The notes under the pieces are model-generated. The model saw only the letters and a program-made list of their open reading frames with translations, ran no database searches and was not told the DNA's origin. The translations under genes and the position numbers were made by a program. This document shows, piece after piece, positions 1-50,700 of a stretch of 64,000 nt of DNA. Origin of the DNA: Atrichornis clamosus (taxonomy: Eukaryota > Chordata > Aves > Passeriformes > Menuridae). The stretch is taken from positions 62,001 to 126,000 of the forward strand of contig WBMZ01012100.1 of NCBI GenBank assembly GCA_013400975.1, in the 5' to 3' direction. The stretch's first letter is position 1, and each line of letters begins with the position of its first letter.

Positions 1-1079
1 CCAAGCAATAATTTGATTTATCAACCATTTATGTAATAAACCAAAAGAATCATCAGTAGAAACATTTGAACATTTCAGAAATTAGATAATCTTTGGCAAA
101 ATGAAGACAGTCAGGGAAGTGGTGGTACAAACAGCACCCTGAATTCACAGAATATGCAGCACTCATACTTTTAGGTAGAAAATTTGTAAGGCAAAGTGAC
201 ATATCACTTTCTTGTGATACTTCATACTAGTCTTTTGCCATTGGCCGTACTCTATTTTACTATTCCTAGATGATGATCAGGAAAATTAGAATAAGTACAA
301 ACAGAACAGGATACCCAGTTTTACATAGAGCATACCCTATTTGACTTTTCGTGCTATGTTTTAACACTATTTTGCTAAGGAAAAGCTCTTAAACCCATGC
401 ATTTAACAGTCATGGCAGAGCTGGCAGGCAGTCATTTGCTAAGCACAACACAGCCACTTCCATCTGCTTCCTAAGTGTGTTCTGAATAACAACAGCTTTA
501 CACAAGGGGATCTTATTTACTACTTAAAGTTTTATCAAATGCACCAGTTTTTCTGTGCTTCTCCATCTCACATTAATAATTAGGCATATTTCCATTGAAA
601 TAAATTTTTATACTTAACAGTAGTATTAAATTATATGCAAGGGATATATATTAATTATAAGTAATTTTACCTTAATACTATTAAACTATTTTCTGAAGAG
701 CAGTTCCTCTACAATATGGGACTACAGTTTTTACAGCAAGGCAGGAATTAAAGAACCTTTGTTACATATTTATCAATCTGTCAATTTAAGACTAAAGTTC
801 CTTACAAGAAATACCCAACTTCATTACTGAATGAAAAAGTAGCCAGGACATGTTGTCATCATGGAGACGAACAACTATTCTGCAGCTGTGCTCCTTGGCA
901 GAAGCTGATGCAGCAAGCTTATTAAATAATAAATAAATAAAGGATGTAGTAACATGAAGCTATTATAAGGGATCAGCTGCTAGATACATCACAGGACTGA
1001 GTGCTCAACTAGATATGACTTCAATTAACCTGGACAAATATACACAGATATACATGCACATGTATATACTTGTCCTGAT

Positions 1080-1165
1080 TGTTTATATAAATATTGTTAT
1101 TATATTTTATATTAAAATTATATATAATGTATAAAATATACACATTTTAATATACTTTTAATTAT
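1080..1165. repeat. AT-rich low-complexity stretch
   Basis: Almost pure A/T (TATATAA, TTATATTAAAATTATATATAA and similar) with many short palindromes, in the PARN terminal intron. It could form cruciforms or be an assembly-sensitive site. No gene content. Confidence 0.6.
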
Positions 1166-2481
1166 TTTTATATATCTTTGTCTGGAAACAAAATGTTCAT
1201 CTTGAGTGAAATGAAAGACCACATGGTTTACAGTTCCATGTAATATCTAACCAGATCACACTTCAGAGGAAGCATTTACAAAAGATTAGTTGATAAAAAA
1301 ATACAATATAACTAGTAACAAATAAAATTCAAAAAGACCTGTATGGAAGAGAATTTGGTACAGAACCAAATAACTTTATTAATGGAACAAGAAGAGAACA
1401 AAAATTTATGTAACATCAATTACAAAAGAAGATCTGTCAACAAAAGAAAGGCTGCTATCCAAGGCTATCAAAATGTTGATCATGTAAAAACAAAAAGCTG
1501 CTTCTTGTGGAATTTTACAGCACTAGATGAAGAAAATATATTAAAAAATTTCTAGGAGAGTAAGTGCTTAGGCCAACACCTCATTGGGGTATGTCAAACT
1601 TTTAAGGAAAGAATTCACTGAAAATTTTGTTCCACAATTTTCCAAATTACACATTTGTGGCAGACCTCAAACTTCTTCATGAGACAACAGCAAATCAGCT
1701 TTCTGCATTTACTGTTTCCCATAAGCTGCCACCATTACCATCTGACTAGAATGGGTGAAGTACCCAAAACACAATGTTCAGTGAGACACCTCCTCTGGCA
1801 GAAACAAAACTAGGACTTAGTACTTCTTTGCAGCAAACTCAAGGTGCAGTAAGAATTTTCAGACTATTTAATACCGACTTAACTATAGACCTAAACCTTA
1901 GCCACATGGAAGCTGGTGCCAGGACAATCTTCAAAGCTCCTCATCTCTTCACAGCATGTACTCCCAAGTTTTCCTAAGTACAGCAGTTCAATTAAACTCA
2001 CTTCATTTGATTCAGAGTTTATCATCAGGTTTCTCCGTATGGTTTTTAGAATCTAATACGTCTATAACACATTTAGAATTCCCATCATGACAAAAGCCAT
2101 GAACATCTCACAACTTGCCAAAATACACACCTGCAAAATCATAAGGTCATGAGAAGAACAGAACAAGTTTAGTGTATTTGTTACACAACAGGTAACATTT
2201 ATGGGAAAACGTAATGAGAACTAGAACTTAACACAGCATTCCCAAGAAAGATAAAGCAGAAAGACCTCAGCATTACTTTTATGACCATCATGTTTGGTTT
2301 GTCTAACCAAAGGGCAAAGAAGAGGGGAGAGAAAACCCCCCAAAACCAAACCATCACCTCAGAGAAATGTAACTTATACACTCCACTCAAACTTATTTAT
2401 ATATAGAATTTATAGATTTGGGGGGACAGGAGAAGGGAGAGGGAAGAAGGGCAGTAGCTTGCTAGGTCAATTATACTATTA

Positions 2482-2509
2482 TATTAACTAAATTAACTAT
2501 ATTAACTAA
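2482..2509. repeat. short tandem ATTAACTA-type repeat
   Basis: Three imperfect copies of ATTAACTA(A/T) in a row inside the PARN terminal intron. Small simple repeat with no evident function. Confidence 0.55.
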
Positions 2510-3238
2510 AAGACTCAGCTCAGCTACACAGATGACTGAGAAAGAAGTTGCCTGTTACCAGCATATTCAAAATCTGTCATTAAAATATGAAAGGGTAAAA
2601 ATGGAACAAGAAATACACACAGCAACATAAGAAACATACCATACCAGAATCAAAAGCAGCATGTCCTGACTTAATTTTGCCCTTAAATAATGAACTAAAA
2701 CCCTTTTCAAGTTTTATATCAAAAGCTTAAAACCATGCAAGTATCATCATTTGCCATCCTGTTTCTGAAGCATAAGGACAACTTCATCAGGACTGCTCTA
2801 GCAGGTAACTTCTTCTCTGTGGCACTGTTATCACCATGGGAAGTAATCCAAAAATGGTCCAATATGGTCTTTACAAGGGTTTAGGATGACAGCTAGGAAT
2901 CCAGATGACACGAGCCATTCACAAGTGTCAAATGAGGAAAGAAAGTAATTTTTAGATTTTGGTTATAAGAAATGATGCTGCTATCAAGCTCAGAAGCTGT
3001 GATGTGACCAGCCCTCAAGATCCCAGAATCAAAAGATCTAATCTAATCACATTTGTGGTGAAATTCCCTCTGTTTCTTTACCTATTATCTTGTGACAGCT
3101 GATGTACCACTACTGATTTATAGACCAAGAAATACATACAGAAAAAAAAGTCCCTTATTAGTTAAGAACTACCTGAAAATTGCTAGACCTCTACTAGAAG
3201 TGCAGTAAGAACACGAGTTCCCAACGCAGATGTCTCAC

Positions 3239-43317
<40,079 letters not shown>

Positions 43318-43640
43318 CCCGCGCCCCCGCCCGCCGGAGCTCGGCCCGGCACCGCCCGGCACTGCCCGCCGCCGCCCCCGAGCGCTTCCGGGGCCGCCCC
43401 GCGCGCCGCACGTGAGCGCGCACGTGAGTCGGGGCGGCCGCCATTTTCTACCGGGGCGGAGCTGGCAGCGCCCGCCGGAGCGGCTGTGTCAGGGCCGCAC
43501 GGCCCTGTCCGCCCGCAGGCCCGGGGCCGCCAGCTTTGAAAGGTGCCCTCAGCCGCTGGCCGTGTGGTGTGAAGGGTGGCGGAGGACGGTCCTGCGCGCT
43601 ACAGGCGCGCAGTGGCTGTAGCAGGGCTGCCAGGAGGGAA

Positions 43641-45890
43641 GGAGTCGTACACCAGCCGCAGTTCCGTGCGGAGTGGTGAAGTGTCGTGGATGTGGACATG
43701 GCGCACAAAGTCCTCGCTGTTCAGGCCAGAAGTGCGTAACTACCACCAGCAAGGAAGACGGGATAGCAATCTGCCTAGGAGACATCAGAGGGATAGCGGA
43801 GAACTGCTAGTGACGATGCCTTAATGATGACAAGTCCAGGGGAATGGAAAGGCTTGGCGTATGACGGAAGTGTCTTCCTTTGACACCTCGCTGTAGAATT
43901 AGCAAAGCGCCCAGCAGGATGTCCCCGCAGCAGCGCTGTGGAAGAAGACCTGCCCCAGAGAGGAGGTGCTGCACAGGGGCAGAGGGCAGGAGTTACGGGC
44001 ACGGACGCCATTAGTTCAGTGTGTGTGCTGCAGGGTTAAGAGTTCGCACGGCTCACAAAGCATCTTTTCCAGAACTCTAGCAGAATGAAAACAAATGAAA
44101 AATAATCCGTAAATTGGGGGGCGGGGAGAGGGGTAGCTTCTGTATACAGAAGATAAATATTTATGCACAACTTAGCAGAGCGACCTTTTAAAGATTCTTC
44201 AAGGTAAAGTTTTGGCTTTTCAGTATAAGCCATTTATTCTACAGGCACTCCCAGCAAATCACGTAATATGATTAAATGGTTCCCAGTAAGAGGTTAGTTA
44301 AAACAGTAGTAGAGTTATTTCTGTTTTGCTGTAAATCAGCTGAAGCCTAAACTTTTCCTGTTACTGCTCATGTTACTTCATGTTAATTTTAAGATGCATT
44401 CCTGCAGTTTCCAGTTAAAGTGTTCATGGCACTTTAAAGTGGTTGAGGGCTGTTTTAGAAACCTGACATTTTCCCGTAAGTAGCTGACAAATATGGGAAC
44501 TCTTTGCTTTCCTCATCTACAAAATAAACTGCAAGTTGAACAGTAAGATGCTGTAATGAAGTACTTCAATAGGAATTGAAGTATTATGTTCTTACAGATT
44601 AGACATTTTCTACTTCAACATGTATGTATTTTTACATAAGCAGAAGGAACATTTAAAAAGCGGGAGAGCAATACAAGCAGCTAGTTACATGATTACATGG
44701 CTTTTTTATACGTCAAAAGTGTTATAAACAAACAGAAAGGCCACATTTTCACATCGTTCAAGTCTGTTGCACAGACTATCAAACACTTGCATGTTCTGTT
44801 ACTTTACTGAATATTGAATGTGAAGCTAAGTGAAAATACACACAAAAAGTAGTAAAAAGCTATTCTGGAACAAGGCCTAAGTATTCTGGGCCACATTTTT
44901 ACCCCACAACTAAGGTAGATCTAAGTGAACTTCCTCAGATCTAGAAGAAGTTTAATTCTTTTATGCTAGGGTAGTTTAAGGATTTGCTGATTGGTTGTCT
45001 GGAGAAAATTGGATAAGAGAGGAAACAATGAGAGTATTATTTTCTTTATTGAAGTAGACTGGAATAATTAACTGAATTGTCATTTGAACTGGACTTGCAG
45101 CTTGTATCAAACTGGAACAAAATCTTTAAGAAAATCTCACTGTGGTGAACAGTGAAAAAAATACATCTCAGTGGTACTTTAAAAATTGACAGAATCACAG
45201 AATCAATTAGGTCGGAAAAGACCTCTGAGATCATTGAGTCCCACATATGACCAAACACCACCCTATGAACCAGACCATGGCACTGAGTGCCACCTCCAGT
45301 CCTTCCTTAAACACCTCCAGGGGTGGTGATTCAATCACTTCCCTCTGCAGCCCATTCCAGTGTCTGATCACCCTTTCCTAATGTCCAACCTACACCTGCC
45401 CTAGTGCAGCTTAAGACGTATGTCCTCTCATCCTGTCACTTGTTGCCGCGGAGAAGAGGCCGATCCCCCCCGGGCTACACCTCCTGTCAGGGAGCTGTAG
45501 AGAGCGAATCAGTTTTCTCTGGACTCTAGTCAAAAAGAATTGCAGTAAGGGAACAGAGACTGATATAAATTATTGTGAATGTGTGTATAGATAGATACAC
45601 TCTTAGGTGGTAAAAATAGTCTCTTTGAAGGATGCGTTAGCACTGCAATCAAACTAGCACTGAAAGTCTCATTTACTTCTGAGATTATACCTCAAACCTT
45701 CATTGTAAAATCAATCTTGAACACAGTTTCTGCAAAGGAAGGTTTCCTGGATGTGTAGGTGTAGTAAGAAATGTACCTCCGTTCTCACGAATATGGAAGT
45801 GAGTGTATTCACAAAAACGTGAGTGTAACAGTGCTCGTGTCCGGTGATTTTAAAAGCTTAAAATTAAAAGGAGTGCGGCGTTACCCAGCG
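43641..45890. other. PARN-BFAR intergenic region
   Basis: Head-to-head intergenic DNA between the two CpG islands. It contains one CR1 LINE 3' end (45188-45513) and otherwise AT-rich sequence. No protein-coding or structural RNA gene recognised. Confidence 0.75.
45188..45513 (-). mobile_element. CR1 LINE 3' end
   Basis: Read on the minus strand it has the standard avian CR1 3' region: AGAGCGAATC-like start, GAGGTGTTTAAGGA-type block, CAATGATCTCAGAGGTC, and a terminal GATTCTGTGATTCTGT repeat at 45188-45203. It is 5' truncated, as most CR1 copies are, and non-coding. The intact 3' repeat makes it younger-looking than the copy at 8010. Confidence 0.92.
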
Positions 45891-46210
45891 GCTGTACCGG
45901 GGGAGGAGCCGCGGTGCCTCCGTGCCCCGCGGGGCGGGGCGGAAGCGCCGGGGCGGGCCCGGCCCTTCCTCGGCCCGCGGGCAGCAGCCGGGGCTGCGGG
46001 GCCCGAGCCTCGTGCTGGGGGCGTCGGGCTGGGGCCGCCCCCGCGCCTGCCCTGCCCTGCCCTGCCCTGCCCTGCCCTGCCCTGCCCTGCCCTGCCCTGC
46101 GCGGGCAGGAAACGCTGCGGGCCCGGACCGGCAGTGCCGCGGCTGAGGAAGCAGTGCGGAGGGCAGGAAGCTGGAGCTGGGAAGAGGAGGCAGGAGAGGA
46201 GCTAGGAATC
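45890..46210 (+). promoter_or_regulatory. BFAR: BFAR CpG island and probable promoter
   Basis: GC-dense block about 1.2 kb upstream of the first coding exon. It contains a perfect Sp1 GC box (GGGGCGGGGC, 45931-45940) and another (CCGGGGCGGGCC, from 45948), with no TATA box. BFAR's first coding exon has its own AG acceptor (47396-47397), so a non-coding first exon is expected here. I could not fix its donor. Confidence 0.7.
46046..46100. repeat. (CCTGC)11 pentanucleotide microsatellite
   Basis: Eleven perfect CCTGC units, 55 bases, inside the BFAR CpG island. On the minus strand this gives ten GGG tracts separated by CA, a strong G-quadruplex pattern, with the C-rich partner on the BFAR sense strand. 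It may lie in the promoter or in the untranslated first exon. Confidence 0.95.
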
Positions 46211-47397
46211 GTTCTGCTGCTGGCTCTTGCCGCAGACTCAGCGGTGAAATATTTTTCCACCCCCAGAAATCCTGTTGCCTCTGTTTTTCAGGAAAGCTAG
46301 AAGAATGTTTTTAGTGCAAAACCTTGTTTTTGTTTCTGTTTTTATAAGGGCTGTTTCACGTTTGTGTTTTAGAAAGCCAACAGTCTGTGCTTGGCCGGGA
46401 AATACAGGTTTGTAAGTCTGAGGATTTTAGTTTCGCTATTGGTTTCTAGTTCTGTACTTGGGGGTTTTCTTGATTTCTCTTCTTTACCTGCTTGCATGCT
46501 TACCTCTTTGTGCTTGATCCGAATGGCAAGTTGGTGACTTAGTAGTAAGCAGGAACCACATGGTGAAGAGTGTAATCATATTTTGGTTTAGTAGTGCCCG
46601 AGGAGAAAATTGTGTAGGTTTTGGTATCTTCTAACATACCATGAGTGGTCTGGATGTGTGTTTTTCTTAAACTATCTACTGCCATCTGAGAGAATGGAGT
46701 AGGAACATCAAGCAAATAGGTTTATATTTTTTGTAAGCTTGGAACAATTTTAAATTAATCTGTGCATTTTCTGCAATATTAACACAGTAACTACAAGTAA
46801 AGTTAATGCAGAGTTCAGACCTTTGCTGAGATGGTGTGCAGATCAACCCCTTACGATTCTGAAGCATATGACTTCGTGGATCAAACTTTTTTTGTTTAAA
46901 CATTGCCCAGCAATGCCTAGGATTGATCTCTGTTAGCAATGTTTTATTCCATATGCTTGGAAAGAAGAGGAATGAAGTAAATTAGATCATTATATTATAC
47001 TGGTGTTTTATCTTTGTATCCTCTGATGGTATTTTCTAATGATATTTCTTCTAACTGATATCCTTTATTAAAACTTTGATTAAAGATACTGTCAAAGGTC
47101 ATGTGAATCACAGTGACTTAATTTTTTTCACTTTTATGTCTTTTGTAGCACAGGAGAAGAAAGTATAGAGAGATCAAACTCAGCTGTTTACATCTAGAAT
47201 CTGGTTTTGATTGTAGTTGGCAATGAATATGTTGATGAAAAAGTAGATCATGTTTCATTTTGGGGAGGGATGAGTTACTTAAAAAGTTTAAAACCACCCG
47301 AGTGACAAAAGCAGTATAATGATAAATCTCACTGCTCACAATTCTAAGCTTCTATAATAGCTTTTTTCTTAGTGAGGTTTTTCTTGTTGCTTTGCAG
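46211..47397 (+). other. BFAR: probable BFAR first intron
   Basis: Sequence between the CpG island and the acceptor TTTGCAG at 47391-47397. It is AT-rich with no recognised coding content. Assignment as intron 1 is inferred from the acceptor and from promoter position. Confidence 0.55.
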
Positions 47398-47728
47398 AAG
47401 TAATACCTTATCTGCTTTGAAGATCTAAGAGAGCTTTCTGTTTGCATAAGGCATAAAAGAAAATGGAAGAAGATGAGACTTTACAAGGGGAAACAGAGAG
47501 GGCAAAAGTTGAACCACGTGCTGCTCCTGGCGTGGGTCGGCAGGTATCAGTTAGTGAGTTCCTTTGCCACTGCTGCTATGACATTCTGGTCAATCCCACC
47601 ACCCTGAACTGTGGGCATAGTTTCTGTAGGCATTGCTTGGCCTTGTGGTGGGTATCGTCCAAGAAGAATGAATGCCCTGAATGCAGAGAAAAATGGGAAG
47701 GATTCCCCAAAGTCAACATCCTCCTCAG
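47398..47728 (+). CDS. BFAR: BFAR first coding exon, RING finger (coding from 47463)
   Basis: After acceptor TTTGCAG the exon has 65 untranslated bases and then the ATG. The encoded RING has Cys35, Cys38, Cys50, His52, Cys55, Cys58, Cys71 and Cys74, a complete C3HC4 zinc-binding set (motif LNCGHSFCRHC, then CPEC). The donor is AG|GTGAGT after LLR. Confidence 0.96.
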
Positions 47729-50700
47729 GTGAGTGAACTATTTTGTGAATGCCACTTTAGAATAAATAAAACCATTGAAATTAGCTTCTGGTTTCTTGAG
47801 TTTGCTGCAGATTTTCTTAGCCTATTGGTAATCTGAATTTTCGTAAAGAAATTTAAATCCCAAAGGCTTTCATCTTCTGCACTGTTCAAGCATATTTTTC
47901 TGCATGGAATTAAGGGATGAGTTGCTTGGTTTGGTTTTGAGGGAGGAGGTTTGTTTGGGGTTTTTTCTCCCTTCTAAATTTTTTTGGGAGATGGAGAGGA
48001 GGGATCCTGAATTTTTCAATATAGCTGGTTGTTTTCTAATAATTCTAAGTTAGATCTTAGATAATTGTGTGGTTATTTCTGTAATAGGAATTATTTATTG
48101 GAAGAAATGTGATCATATTGTAGAACAAAGCTAGAAACATCTATTTGCTGTCTTGAATTACCCACAAGTTCTTTTATTAATAATACTGTATCCCAGGTGA
48201 ATAATATTTTAATAAATGGATTATAGGATTGATGGTAGGCTTTTATGTTGTCTTTTGTTTAGCATTATTTAATAATCGAGGCTTGCCAGTAGCACACAGA
48301 ATTCCAATTTTATATAAGAAACAAGTTGAGGGGAGTTATGTGGTATTTTCGTTTTAGAAGCGAAGGAAAATGTTGTTTGGAAGTAATTGATATAACTTTA
48401 AGTTTACTAAGCATTAATAACTAATTTTTTCTTGCTTTCAAATATTATAGTCTTCAGTAGAGGCTGGAAAACAAAAATAAAAAAACTAATCTTTTTTTGT
48501 GATATTAAGCCTCAATGGTTACAGTATAATGACAAATATTTTTCCTATTAGGGATGTTATTGAAAAGCTATTTTCTGATGCCATTGAACAAAGAAAAGAA
48601 GACATTCAACAAAACAGTGATGTAGCACACAGCTTAGCAACTTTCCAAAAATATGGTAATGACCAGATGCCTACAGCTCCAAACACAGGAAGAATTAATC
48701 CTCGAGGAGGAGGCTTTTTCTCAGGTGTTCTGACAGCTTTAACATGTGTAGCAGTAAGTTTCATCTGGTTGGTTTTCCCTGTTCATTAAGCGTGCAATCA
48801 AATATTCTTAAACTACCCGCACATAAAAAAGATTGTCAGCACAGCAGAGACTCCAGCTGGGCAAAGTAAGTAAAATGGCCTTCAGAGTTGTCTGTCAGGA
48901 ACCACAACTGCAACGTACAGCAAATGGAAGTTAGTTAAAGTGGGTAAAACTTCAAGATGCTTTCTTATAACCTGAATATTCTAGTGTCCATTAAATGGAA
49001 AATTCTGCATGTCAGGCCCCTTATTGTGTGTTTATTTATATCACTATTTGCTTTGCTCGTAAAGGGTTTTTTGGGTTTTTTTGTAGGTGGTTCTACTTGG
49101 CTATCATTGGAGTAGCAGAGAATTTGAAGATGATCTTCTTGTCCACAAGCCTGTTGCTAAATGGACTACTGAGGAAGTGATACTATGGCTAGAGCAGCTG
49201 GGCCCATGGGCTTCACATTACAAAGAAAGATTTTTACTGGAGAAAGTAAATGGAAGGTAAGGGACCTGTGGTGAAGGACAACTATCATGTGACTGGACTA
49301 CTGATGAACTGATTATGTATGACTTACTGTGGAATGACCATTGTGGGAATATTCTGTTGATGTATCAGTATAAATTTCAGAGGAAGTTTTAACAATTGTT
49401 CTTGAAAACTTTAACAGTAGATACTAAGCAAGCTACCGGAAAATTTTCTAAGAACTTTTTAAAATACTGACAATGCAGAACTGAAATAATACTGAGAGTA
49501 ACATTCTACTTGCTAGAATTACTTGTTATCCACCTCTTCCACCTTTCCTTTCTTGTGGGAATATGCATGTGCTATATGCATATGTATTCCACCCAGGAGC
49601 CAGGTTGAAGGCAGGCAAGATGAAAGTGGAAAAGAAGGAAATTTAAAACCCGGGCTCTGAGATGCAGTTAGTATAGAACACTTGATATGGAATGTAATGA
49701 TGATCTTTTAAACACAAAGTATTCTATGATTCTTTAACCCAAAAGGTGCTACCTTCTATCAGTAGCTTATTGTTTCAGTATGCAGTTGTGTATTTGTTAG
49801 TCAAATATTTTCAGTGAATAGGCACTGTTTACCTTCTGAATTCTTCTGCTTTTGTAGACTCCTCTTAACACTGACAGAGGAGGATTTCACCAAAGAGCCT
49901 TACAGTATAGAGAACAGTAACCACAGGAAAGCTATTATGGCAGAACTGGAATGGGTGAAAACTTTAGGTGTTAAACCACCACAGAACCTTTGGGAATATA
50001 AGGTAAATTTTATATAAAGTGTGTCATGTATATTAATTATATAAAAAATAATATCTTTTAAAGAAGATTCTCTTAGCGCCAGGAGGAGTGTTAAGGTAAT
50101 GGAATTACCTGTGTAAAAACTGCGTAGTTTAGAGAACTGTTGTGTTTGAAAAATGATCCTTTGAAAAATGATTGTCAGAAAATCTAAGAACTGTAATGTT
50201 CCTTTTTTCACTGATTGAAACTTGATAATTTGATACTTTCAGGCTGTAAATCCAGGAAAATCACTCTTTCTTCTCTATGCACTGAAGAGTTCTCCAAGAC
50301 TCAGTATGTTATATCTATATTTGTTTGATTATGCAGAAGCTTTCCTACCTTTCATCCACACAATTTGTCCTGTGCAAGAAGACAACTACGAAGATACTGT
50401 CACAAAACTCCTAGTAAGTGTTCAAAACATTGAATATGCTACTTCCTTTAGTTATAAGCATTTTAAGACCAGCAGCATAAAAACATGATGTAATTATTCA
50501 CCGTTTCATCTCTTTACACTACGACTTCAAAACCAAAAAAATGTACAGTGGTAAGTGGTTCCTTGATTTTATTGTGTGTGATCACCAGTGCTGGAACCAT
50601 TACCTTTATTAAGATAGATGGATGATTTAAGGCTTTTAAGACTTTAAATGTGTGAAACTGCTTCTTCTGAAGTTCACATGACAGACTCTAGGCTCTTTTC

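Larger units (their letters stand above)
1..3238 (-). other. PARN: PARN intron after exon 22 (partial)
   Basis: AT-rich intronic sequence. I searched it for the Lys-rich C-terminal PARN exon and for a final coding exon and found neither, so the gene continues off the window. It contains AT-rich low-complexity stretches near 925-945 and 1080-1165 and a short ATTAACTA-type repeat at 2482-2509. Nothing else is recognised. Confidence 0.8.

Noticed and set aside
1..3238. Possible last PARN exons
   Set aside because: I looked for the Lys-rich localisation signal and the conserved C-terminus on the minus strand and found neither.
45771..46300. Several overlapping ORFs on both strands around the CCTGC repeat
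   Set aside because: They exist because the pentamer repeat and GC-rich flanks are stop-free in all frames. Low-complexity Pro/Ala/Leu/Cys translation is not a protein signature.
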